From contig JBKEEO010000002.1 in NCBI GenBank assembly GCA_047777415.1, positions 310,001 through 374,000 of the forward strand: DNA of 64,000 nucleotides, given 5' to 3'. The notes beneath the pieces were generated by a model that made no database searches, had not been told where the DNA came from, and was given only the letters and a program-made list of their open reading frames with translations. A program made the translations under genes and the position numbers. Shown here one piece after another: positions 57,351 to 64,000 of this stretch. Each line of letters begins with the position of its first letter. The stretch's first letter is position 1. The stretch is from Caproicibacter sp047777415. GTDB lineage: Bacteria > Bacillota > Clostridia > Oscillospirales > Acutalibacteraceae.

Positions 57351-58535
57351 ATGTCAAGAAAAATTGTTTTGGCTGGCGCATGCCGCACAGCAATTGGAAA
57401 ATTTGGTGGAACTTTATCCAATGTACCACTTGTAGACATTGGAACGACGGTTGTAAAAGAAAGCATGAAGCGTGCCGGAATTCAGCCAGATCAGGTTGAT
57501 GAGGTGATTCTTGGATGCGTGTATCAGGCCGGCGTTGGTCAGAATATTGCGCGTCAGGTATCCGTTTATTCCGGCATTCCGATCTCTGTTCCGGCATTTA
57601 CTCTTAACAACATGTGTGGTTCCGGATTAAAGAGTATCAATGTTGCCGCAGCTATGATTCTGGCCGGTGAAGCAGATGTTATTATTGCGGGCGGAGTTGA
57701 AAATATGTCCAGCACGCCTTATCTGCTGAAAAATGCACGTTTTGGTTATCGTATGCGTGACGGAAAACTGATTGACTCTTTGATTTATGACGGTTTGGAA
57801 GATACTTTCCATCATTATCATATGGGTATTACGGCAGAAAATGTCGCAGAAAAATATGGCATTACCCGTCAGATGCAAGACGAATATGGCGTTATGAGTC
57901 AAAATCGCGCCGAGAAAGCAATTAAAGAAGGCAAATTTAAAGATGAAATCGTGCCAATGGAAGTTAAGCTGAAAAAGCAAACTGTAACTTTTGACACCGA
58001 CGAAGATGTTCGGTTCGGCACTACAATGGAAAGCCTTGCGAAATTGAAACCTGCGTTTAAACCGGATGGAACTGTAACAGCCGGTAATGCATCCGGAATA
58101 AACGATGGCGGTTCTGCTGTTGTTCTGATGTCTGAAGAAAAAGCGAAGGAACTTGGCGTGAAACCTTTGGCTACATGGGTTGCAGGTGACTGGGCTGGTG
58201 TTGATCCGGCTTATATGGGACTGGGTCCGGTTGCTGCAACACAGAAGTTGATGGCAAAAACCGGTATGACGGTTGCCGATATGGATCTTGTTGAAGCAAA
58301 CGAAGCGTTTGCTGCTCAGACTTTGGCAGTTGCACGTGATTTGAAACTGGATTTGGATAAAACGAACGTAAACGGTGGCGCTATTTCTCTTGGTCATCCG
58401 GTTGGTTGTTCCGGTGCACGTATCCTTACCACATTAATTTATGAAATGAGAAGAAGACAAAGCGAACTAGGCCTTGCAACGCTTTGCGTAGGCGGCGGCA
58501 TGGGTGTTGCTACCATTATTAAGATGGAAGGCTAA
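57351..58535 (+). CDS. thlA: Acetyl-CoA C-acetyltransferase (thiolase)
   Basis: Joins two acetyl-CoA to acetoacetyl-CoA, the first step of butyrate formation. Nucleophile Cys89 in LNNMCGSGLKS, His in EANEAFAAQ, and the second catalytic Cys in GGAISLGHPVGCSGARI and CVGGGMG. 394 residues from ATG 57351, set by TGGAGGA; in-frame upstream codons lie in the leader. It heads thlA-crt-hbd-bcd-etfB-etfA. Confidence 0.95.
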   Translation: MSRKIVLAGACRTAIGKFGGTLSNVPLVDIGTTVVKESMKRAGIQPDQVDEVILGCVYQAGVGQNIARQVSVYSGIPISVPAFTLNNMCGSGLKSINVAAAMILAGEADVIIAGGVENMSSTPYLLKNARFGYRMRDGKLIDSLIYDGLEDTFHHYHMGITAENVAEKYGITRQMQDEYGVMSQNRAEKAIKEGKFKDEIVPMEVKLKKQTVTFDTDEDVRFGTTMESLAKLKPAFKPDGTVTAGNASGINDGGSAVVLMSEEKAKELGVKPLATWVAGDWAGVDPAYMGLGPVAATQKLMAKTGMTVADMDLVEANEAFAAQTLAVARDLKLDLDKTNVNGGAISLGHPVGCSGARILTTLIYEMRRRQSELGLATLCVGGGMGVATIIKMEG

Positions 58536-58574
58536 TTGCTAGTTTTCTATAACTTATTTTGAAAGAAGGCAATG

Positions 58575-59354
58575 ATGATGGGGTATGTGAAATACGAGCA
58601 AAAAGACCTGATTGGAATTGTAACAATTGACAGAGAAAAAGCTCTGAACGCCCTTAACGATGAAGTTCTTTCTGATCTGGAAACAGTGATTGATGCAATC
58701 GACCCAAATCAAACCCGCTGTGTTATTATAACCGGTGCGGGGCAAAAGGCGTTTGTCGCCGGAGCGGATATCAGCGCAATGAGTACTATGACGAAAGAAC
58801 AGGGCAGAGCCTTCAGTAAGCGCGGAAATGATGTGTTCCGGAAGATTGAAAATCTTCCGGTGCCCGTTATTGCGGCTGTAAACGGTTTTGCCTTGGGCGG
58901 CGGTTGTGAACTTTCTCTCAGCTGTGATATTCGCATTGCATCTGAAAATGCATTGTTTGGTCAGCCGGAAGCCGGACTTGGCATTACCCCGGGTTTTGGC
59001 GGAACACAGCGGCTGGCCCGTACAATTGGCGTCGGCAAGGCAAAAGAATTGATTTATACTTGCCGCAAGGTTAAAGCTGACGAAGCTTTGCAGATTGGTT
59101 TGGTCAATGCTGTATATCCTGCCGATCAGCTCATGGACGAATGCATAAAGTTGGCGGAAAAAATTGCACGCAATGCACCAATTGCGATTCGTCAATGCAA
59201 GAAAGCAATCAACATGGGTTTGCAAATGGATATTGATTCGGCTGTTGCTTTGGAAGCGGAGCTGTTTGGTTTTTGTCTTGATACCAAAGATCAGAAAAAT
59301 GCGATGACTGCTTTCTGTGAAAAGAGAAAGCCTGATCCGTTTGTAAATGAATAA
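58575..59354 (+). CDS. crt: 3-hydroxybutyryl-CoA dehydratase (crotonase)
   Basis: Turns 3-hydroxybutyryl-CoA into crotonyl-CoA. Crotonase motifs: NALNDEVLSDL, FVAGADISAM (oxyanion hole), NGFALGGGCELSLSCDIRIASENALFGQPEAGLGITPGFGGTQRLAR with both catalytic Glu, then AIRQCKKAI. About 259 residues. Three ATGs lie in tandem (58572, 58575, 58578); AGAAGG at 58564-58569 suits the second or third. Confidence 0.95.
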   Translation: MMGYVKYEQKDLIGIVTIDREKALNALNDEVLSDLETVIDAIDPNQTRCVIITGAGQKAFVAGADISAMSTMTKEQGRAFSKRGNDVFRKIENLPVPVIAAVNGFALGGGCELSLSCDIRIASENALFGQPEAGLGITPGFGGTQRLARTIGVGKAKELIYTCRKVKADEALQIGLVNAVYPADQLMDECIKLAEKIARNAPIAIRQCKKAINMGLQMDIDSAVALEAELFGFCLDTKDQKNAMTAFCEKRKPDPFVNE

Positions 59355-59383
59355 TATTTATTGAGTGATTAGGAGGCTTTTAA

Positions 59384-60223
59384 ATGATTGTTGGTGTTAT
59401 TGGTGCCGGTACAATGGGCTCCGGCATTGCGCAGGCTTTCGCGCAAACGGAAAATTATTCCGTAAAGCTCTGTGATATTAATGAGGAACTTGCTGCTGCC
59501 GGCAAAAAAAAGATTGAAAAAAGTTTGTACAGGCTTGTTTCCAAAGGAAAAATGGAGCAGGCAAAGGCAGATGCAATTCTTGCAAAAATCACAACTGGAA
59601 CGAAAGAAATTGTTTCGGACTGTGATTTAGTTGTAGAAGCAGCGCTGGAACGGATGGATGTTAAAAAAGAACTGTTTAAGGAACTGCAAGGCATTTGCAA
59701 AAAAGATTGCATCTTCGCATCAAACACTTCTTCTCTTTCTATTACGGAAATCTCCAGTGGTTTGGATCGTGCCGTTTGCGGAATGCATTTCTTTAACCCC
59801 GCTCCGGTTATGAAACTGGTTGAGGTTATTGCCGGCATTACAACCCCGGATTCCACTGTGGAAAAGGTCAAGGAAATTGCTACGGAGATCGGCAAAACAC
59901 CGGTTCAGGTGAAGGAAGCAGCTGGCTTTGTAGTAAACCGTATTCTTGTTCCAATGATCAATGAAGCAGTTGGTATTTACGCTGATGGAACGGCTTCCGC
60001 AGAGGATATCGATACCGCTATGAAACTTGGTGCAAATCACCCTATGGGTCCTTTGGCACTGGGCGATTTAATTGGTTTGGATATTGTTCTTGCCGTTATG
60101 GAAGTCCTTCAAAAAGAGACGGGAGATCCGAAATACCGTCCGCATCCGTTGCTCAGAAAAATGGTACGCGGCGGTTTGCTTGGTCGTAAGACCGGCAAGG
60201 GCTTTTATGATTACAGCAAGTGA
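59384..60223 (+). CDS. hbd: 3-hydroxybutyryl-CoA dehydrogenase
   Basis: Reduces acetoacetyl-CoA to 3-hydroxybutyryl-CoA with NAD(P)H. The Rossmann motif GVIGAGTMGSGIAQAFAQ, the catalytic region MHFFNPAPVMKLVEVI (His with Glu), and GFVVNRILVPMINEAV with NHPMGPLALGDLIGLD are all present. 279 residues. AGGAGG precedes ATG 59384. Cofactor preference cannot be read with certainty; an Asp (LCDINEE) after the third beta strand favours NADH. Confidence 0.95.
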   Translation: MIVGVIGAGTMGSGIAQAFAQTENYSVKLCDINEELAAAGKKKIEKSLYRLVSKGKMEQAKADAILAKITTGTKEIVSDCDLVVEAALERMDVKKELFKELQGICKKDCIFASNTSSLSITEISSGLDRAVCGMHFFNPAPVMKLVEVIAGITTPDSTVEKVKEIATEIGKTPVQVKEAAGFVVNRILVPMINEAVGIYADGTASAEDIDTAMKLGANHPMGPLALGDLIGLDIVLAVMEVLQKETGDPKYRPHPLLRKMVRGGLLGRKTGKGFYDYSK

Positions 60224-60260
60224 CTCTGGCATGCTAATATGAATTTGGAGGAACGAGAGT

Positions 60261-61400
60261 ATGGACTTTCAACTGAGTAAAGAACATGAAATGGCTCGCA
60301 CTCTTTTTAGAGAGTTTGCGGAGAATGAGATAAAGCCATATGCGCAGGATGTTGATGAAAACGAACGTTTTCCGAAAGAAGCGTATGAAAAATTCCGCCA
60401 GTATGGTTTTATGGGAATTCCTTATCCGAAGGAATTCGGCGGTCAGGGCTGCGATACCTTGACATATGCGCTTTGTGTTGAAGAGATCGCAAAGGTCTGC
60501 TGTACATCCAGCACAATGCTTTCTGCTCATACGTCTCTGTGCACTTGGCCGATTTACAAGTATGGCACTCCTGAGCAAAAAGCAAAATACTTACCGAAAC
60601 TGACTTCAGGGGAATATCTGGGAGCATTTGGTTTAACAGAGCCAAATGCAGGTACCGATTCTTCTGCTCAGCAGACGAGAGCGGTGCTCGAAGGCGACCA
60701 CTATGTCCTTAACGGGAATAAGATTTTTATCACCAATGCTGGTTATGCCGATGTTTATGTAATTTTTGCCATGACGGATAAAAGTCAGGGCAATCACGGT
60801 ATTTCTGCGTTTATTGTAGAAAAAGACTTCCCCGGCTTTTCCATTGGCAAAAAGGAAAAGAAAATGGGCATTCGCGGCTCCTCAACTTGCGAATTGATTT
60901 TTGAAAACTGCATTGTTCCGAAAGAAAATCTTCTCGGCCAAGAAGGCAAAGGCTTCAAGATTGCCATGACTACCCTAGACGGCGGACGTATCGGCATTGC
61001 TGCTCAGGCACTTGGTTTGGCGGAAGGCGCACTCGATGAAACCATCAAGTATGTTAAGGAAAGAAAACAGTTTGGCCGTCCGCTTGCAAAGTTCCAGAAT
61101 ACGCAGTTTGAAATTGCAGATATGTACACGAAGATTCAGGCTGCTCAGTTGTTGCTTTATAAAGCAGCCGTTGCTAAAGACCACCAGAAGAGTGTTTCGC
61201 TTGAAGCGGCTGAAGCTAAACTTTATTGCGCAACTGTTGCCATGGATGTGACCACCCGCTGCGTACAGCTGCACGGCGGCTATGGCTACACGCGTGAGTA
61301 TCCGGTGGAGCGTATGATGCGTGACGCAAAGATCACAGAGATCTACGAGGGTACCAGTGAAGTCCAGAAGATGGTCATTTCCAAATACGCTTTAAAGTAA
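60261..61400 (+). CDS. bcd: Butyryl-CoA dehydrogenase
   Basis: FAD enzyme that reduces crotonyl-CoA to butyryl-CoA and, with EtfAB, reduces ferredoxin by electron bifurcation. FGLTEPNAGTDSSAQQT and ITNAGYADVYVIFAM bind flavin and substrate. The catalytic base is in AKITEIYEGTSEVQKMVIS (Glu), and GGYGYTREYPVERMMRD is the family signature. 379 residues. TGGAGGAA precedes ATG. The operon order puts etfB and etfA directly after it. Confidence 0.96.
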   Translation: MDFQLSKEHEMARTLFREFAENEIKPYAQDVDENERFPKEAYEKFRQYGFMGIPYPKEFGGQGCDTLTYALCVEEIAKVCCTSSTMLSAHTSLCTWPIYKYGTPEQKAKYLPKLTSGEYLGAFGLTEPNAGTDSSAQQTRAVLEGDHYVLNGNKIFITNAGYADVYVIFAMTDKSQGNHGISAFIVEKDFPGFSIGKKEKKMGIRGSSTCELIFENCIVPKENLLGQEGKGFKIAMTTLDGGRIGIAAQALGLAEGALDETIKYVKERKQFGRPLAKFQNTQFEIADMYTKIQAAQLLLYKAAVAKDHQKSVSLEAAEAKLYCATVAMDVTTRCVQLHGGYGYTREYPVERMMRDAKITEIYEGTSEVQKMVISKYALK

Positions 61401-61427
61401 GGCGGAAACTCTAAGGAGGGAAATTCG

Positions 61428-62210
61428 TTGAATATTATTGTTTGCATAAAACAGGTACCTAACACAAATGAAGTTAAACTGGACCCTAAAACCGGAACTC
61501 TGATCCGTGAAGGCGTACCATCCATTATTAACCCGGATGACAAGGCAGGGCTGGAAGCGGCACTGCGCTTGAAAGATTCACAGGGAGCACATGTTACGGT
61601 TCTGACCATGGGCCCGCCGCAGGCAGAAGCTGCACTGCGTGAAGCACTTGCCATGGGTGCCGATGAAGCTGTACTGGTTACGGATCGTGCGTTCGGCGGT
61701 GCAGATACTTGGGCTACCGCTTACACAATTGCTGCGGCTCTGAGAACCATGGATTACGATTTAATTATCACCGGTCGTCAGGCAATTGACGGTGATACTG
61801 CACAGGTTGGCCCGCAAATTTCCGAAAACCTGAATCTTACCAACATCAGCTATGCGGAAGATATCAAAGTGGAAGGCGATTCTGTTATCGTTAAAAGACA
61901 GTTCGAGGATCGCTATCATGTCATTAAGGCTAAAATGCCCTGCCTGATTACCGCATTGAGCGAACTCAATGAGCCACGTTACATGACCCCGGGCGGAATT
62001 TTCGATGCATATAAAAAAGAAATTAAAACCATTACCCGCAAAGACCTTGATGTTGACGACAGCTGCCTCGGTTTGAAAGGTTCACCGACCCACGTTGTCA
62101 AAACGTTCACGAAGAGTGCGAAAGCTGCGGGTACCGTGGTCAACAATCTGAATCCTCAGGAAGCGGCCGAGTACATGCTCGAAAAGCTCAAAGAAAAATT
62201 CATTATATAG
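61428..62210 (+). CDS. etfB: Electron transfer flavoprotein subunit beta
   Basis: EtfB of the Bcd-EtfAB complex, 260 residues. N terminus NIIVCIKQVPNTNEVKLDPKTGTLIREGVPSIINPDDKAGLEAAL, and nucleotide-binding stretches VTVLTMGPPQAEAALREALAMGADEAVLVTD and IITGRQAIDGDTAQVGPQ. Bifurcating EtfB binds NADH. TTG start at 61428 with AAGGAGGG. It ends 18 bp before etfA. Confidence 0.95.
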   Translation: MNIIVCIKQVPNTNEVKLDPKTGTLIREGVPSIINPDDKAGLEAALRLKDSQGAHVTVLTMGPPQAEAALREALAMGADEAVLVTDRAFGGADTWATAYTIAAALRTMDYDLIITGRQAIDGDTAQVGPQISENLNLTNISYAEDIKVEGDSVIVKRQFEDRYHVIKAKMPCLITALSELNEPRYMTPGGIFDAYKKEIKTITRKDLDVDDSCLGLKGSPTHVVKTFTKSAKAAGTVVNNLNPQEAAEYMLEKLKEKFII

Positions 62211-62228
62211 TTGAAAGTGGTGAGCGAG

Positions 62229-63248
62229 ATGGATATTCAGGAATATAAAGGCGTTTACGTATTTGTCCAGCAGGTGGACGGTCAGGTGGCCGGTGTCTCC
62301 CACGAGCTGCTCGGTAAAGCTAAAGAACTTGCAAAGGATATGGAAACAGAAGTAACCGCAATTTTGCTTGGCTATAATGTTTCCGGCTTGTGCAAGGATT
62401 TGGCAAGCTATGGTGCGGATAAAATTGTGATGGTGGATAATAAAGATTTGGAACTCTATTCCACCAAACCATATACTTACTGCGTATGTCAGATTATTGA
62501 GAAATACAAACCTGCAGTTGTTCTCTATGGCGCTACTGCGATTGGCCGCGATCTTGCTCCGCGCGTGGCGGCTAGAATCCGTACCGGCTTAACTGCAGAC
62601 TGCACAAAGCTGGATGTGGCGGATGATGGTACAAAGAACCTCATGATGACCCGTCCGGCATTTGGCGGCAACATCATGGCTACTATTGTTTGTCCGGATT
62701 ATCGTCCGCAGATGGCAACGGTTCGTCCGGGTGTTATGCAGAAAATTAAGCCAATTGAGAATGCTTCCGCTCCGGTTGATAAACTGGATATTGAAATTCC
62801 TGCATCTGAGAAGGATGTTGAAATTCTGGAAGTCATCAAGAAAGAATCTCAAAAAATGGATATTCAGGATGCGAAAGTCCTGGTATCCGGTGGCCGCGGC
62901 ATAGGCTGCCCTGAGAATTTCAAACTGTTGGAAGACTTGGCCGAAGCACTCGGCGGTACTGTGAGTTCGTCCAGAGCCTGCGTTGATGCCGGATGGGCAG
63001 AAAAAGACATCCAAGTTGGTCAAACCGGTAAAACAGTTCGGCCGAATCTCTACCTTGCCTGTGGTATTTCCGGTGCAATTCAACACTTGGCCGGTATGGA
63101 AGAGTCCGATGTCATCATGGCAATTAACAAGGATGAAAACGCTCCGATTTTTGAAGTTGCGGACTTTGGTATTGTCGGTGATGCTCTTAAAATCCTTCCT
63201 CTGCTTACAGAAGAAGTGAAAAAGGCAATGGCTGAACGTAATAAATAA
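62229..63248 (+). CDS. etfA: Electron transfer flavoprotein subunit alpha
   Basis: EtfA, carrying the FAD-binding C-terminal domain. VLVSGGRGIGCPENFKLLEDLAEALGGTVSSSRACVDAGWAEKDIQVGQTGKTVRPNLYLACGISGAIQHLAGM is the FAD signature (about 225-300). 339 residues from ATG 62229, 5 nt after AAAGTGGTGAG; TTG 62211 precedes this SD. No N-terminal ferredoxin domain, unlike some bifurcating Etf. It closes the operon. Confidence 0.96.
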   Translation: MDIQEYKGVYVFVQQVDGQVAGVSHELLGKAKELAKDMETEVTAILLGYNVSGLCKDLASYGADKIVMVDNKDLELYSTKPYTYCVCQIIEKYKPAVVLYGATAIGRDLAPRVAARIRTGLTADCTKLDVADDGTKNLMMTRPAFGGNIMATIVCPDYRPQMATVRPGVMQKIKPIENASAPVDKLDIEIPASEKDVEILEVIKKESQKMDIQDAKVLVSGGRGIGCPENFKLLEDLAEALGGTVSSSRACVDAGWAEKDIQVGQTGKTVRPNLYLACGISGAIQHLAGMEESDVIMAINKDENAPIFEVADFGIVGDALKILPLLTEEVKKAMAERNK

Positions 63249-63270
63249 TCAGTCTTTCCAATATCATATA

Positions 63271-63305
63271 AGCCTGGCATATCGAATGATATGTCAGGCT
63301 TTTTT
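63271..63305 (+). terminator. Terminator of the butyryl-CoA operon
   Basis: AGCCTGGCATATC (63271-63283) pairs with GATATGTCAGGCT (63288-63300), one G-T pair, GAAT loop, then TTTTT. Confidence 0.9.
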
Positions 63306-63313
63306 ATACCATA

Positions 63314-63473
63314 TTATCGCAAGAGTGCGTGTTCAGTACCCCATGAGCTTAAAGACTGCTTTGCACAATACTCGTTAAATTTTGTTTCGGCATACAAGTC
63401 ATCATAAAAAACGCCGATTCGACCGTCGGCAACGATAGCAAAATAAAAATAATGCGCAAATTTTTGGTTTCAT
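63314..63473 (-). pseudogene. Broken small ORF after the cysteine desulfurase gene
   Basis: On the minus strand a frame without a start codon reads FAHYFYFAIVADGRIGVFYD, then DLYAETKFNEYCAKQ, and ends SSWGTEHALLR at 63314. The ATG at 63473 starts M-K-P-K in another frame. Removing one A from the five-A run nearby joins the two into a 52-residue protein (160 bp = 53 codons + 1). The smooth composition suggests a real small gene with a one-base insertion or an assembly error. The family was not recognised. A 5-bp stem plus T-run (63413-63430) lies inside it. Confidence 0.4.
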
Positions 63474-63495
63474 AGTTGCTATTTTCTAACGTATA

Positions 63496-64000
63496 TCATT
63501 TTATGGTAGAAAGTTTGCGAACTTTTTGAATGACTGTTGGTAAAATACGCAGAATTTCGTTTATTTCTTCTTCTGTATTTTGGGAGGATAAGGATAGCCG
63601 TAAAGATCCGCGTGCCAGTTCGGCTGGCAGGCCAATGGCACGAAGAACATGGCTTGGTTCCAGTGATCCTGCTGTGCAAGCGGAACCAGCGGAAGCGCAA
63701 ATTCCGTTTTGGTCCAAAAGCAGAAGCAAGGATTGGGCTTCCACATGTTCAAAGCTCAAGTTTACATTTCCTGGTAAACGATGAATAGAATCACCGTTTA
63801 GACAAGAACCGGGAATTTTCAGTGCTCCTTCAATTAATCGGTCACGCAAGCGAGATAAGCGTGAAGCGTTCTCTTCCCGATATTCGCAGGATTCTTTCAA
63901 AGCAACGGCAAGGCCAACTATACCGGCCACATTTTCCGTGCCTGCGCGCATACCGCGTTCCTGTGCACCGCCATCCATCATGGCGGAAATTCCGGACCCT
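63496..64000 (-). CDS. Cysteine desulfurase (NifS/IscS family), 5' partial
   Basis: PLP enzyme that takes sulfur from cysteine for Fe-S clusters or tRNA thiolation. Only the C-terminal 167 residues lie in the window; the frame runs off the right edge, so the Met at 63981 is internal. GGAQERGMRAGTENVAGIVGLAVAL is a family signature. The sulfur-carrying Cys lies in ICASAGSACTAGSLEPSHVLRAIGL. The active-site loop fits the NifS/IscS class. The 20-odd residues after LRLSLSSQNTEEEI are the usual C-terminal helix. Confidence 0.92.
   Translation of the reverse strand, partial: GSGISAMMDGGAQERGMRAGTENVAGIVGLAVALKESCEYREENASRLSRLRDRLIEGALKIPGSCLNGDSIHRLPGNVNLSFEHVEAQSLLLLLDQNGICASAGSACTAGSLEPSHVLRAIGLPAELARGSLRLSLSSQNTEEEINEILRILPTVIQKVRKLSTIK

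Noticed and set aside
63405..63430. Minus-strand terminator of the cysteine desulfurase gene
   Set aside because: GCCGA/TCGGC with a T-run is only a 5-bp stem and lies inside the broken small frame; too weak to list on its own.
1..64000. CRISPR arrays, prophage, restriction or other defence systems
   Set aside because: No regularly spaced repeats, integrase, phage structural genes, methylase-nuclease pairs or known defence domains were seen; the only mobile DNA recognised is the ISL3 element.

Overview
The window reads as a chromosomal segment of an anaerobic, endospore-forming, butyrate-producing member of the Clostridia, most likely of the Oscillospiraceae/Ruminococcaceae group. The case rests on Firmicutes gene order (remA-gmk-rpoZ-priA-def-fmt-rsmB-rlmN-prpC-prkC-rsgA-thiN), sporulation genes (spoVM, sipL, spoIVA, a SpoIVFB-like protease), a complete butyryl-CoA operon (thl-crt-hbd-bcd-etfB-etfA), an NfnAB transhydrogenase, and frequent TTG/GTG starts behind strong Shine-Dalgarno (SD) sites. 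Genus and species cannot be read from the sequence. Nearly all genes are on the + strand. Exceptions are a LUD-domain gene, an ISL3 transposase, a sugar kinase, a P-type ATPase, tRNA-Trp and a cysteine desulfurase cut by the window end.

Layout. 1-5.1 kb: a D,D-carboxypeptidase (5' end missing), a pseudouridine synthase, and a three-gene biotin enzyme (carboxyltransferase, biotin carrier, oxaloacetate/pyruvate carboxyltransferase) with the subunit make-up of a transcarboxylase and an apparent frameshift in its last gene. 5.1-18.6 kb: the housekeeping block for transcription, replication restart, translation start, rRNA modification and PASTA-kinase signalling. 18.6-22.2 kb: a spore-envelope cluster holding a 53-aa membrane mini-protein, the 26-aa spoVM, sipL and spoIVA. 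22.2-27.0 kb: an aldehyde dehydrogenase, nfnAB and a LUD protein. 27.1-34.3 kb: a SpoIVFA/SpoIVFB-like pair, rplS with a structured leader, tandem signal peptidases, rbgA, rnhB, yraN, thrC and a phosphoesterase. 34.3-41.9 kb: trigger factor, ClpP, ClpX, Lon and EngB, then a TrpR-like regulator and a methyltransferase. 42.0-42.5 kb: five tRNAs.

42.6-45.0 kb: an intact ISL3-type element (imperfect terminal repeats, 8-bp target duplication) inserted into the last codons of a KdgK-like kinase gene. The original end of that gene and its terminator survive on the far side of the element. 45.3-52.6 kb: pgeF, a radical SAM protein, an HlyIII-family protein behind a near-perfect 35-bp palindrome, a polysaccharide deacetylase, a CtpE-like ATPase and an O-antigen ligase-like protein. 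52.7-57.1 kb: tRNA-Ala and tRNA-Trp, an unknown membrane protein, an AlaX editing protein and a phosphoribosyltransferase-like protein. 57.2-63.3 kb: the butyryl-CoA operon. 63.3-64 kb: a broken small ORF and the end of a cysteine desulfurase gene.

How the parts fit: the aldehyde dehydrogenase, nfnAB and thl-etfA each carry an 18-bp Rex-like palindrome at or near the promoter, which suggests one NADH/NAD+-sensing regulon over redox balance and butyrate formation (inference). SpoVM, SipL and SpoIVA are known partners in building the spore coat base and are contiguous here. No phage, CRISPR array, restriction or other defence system was recognised.
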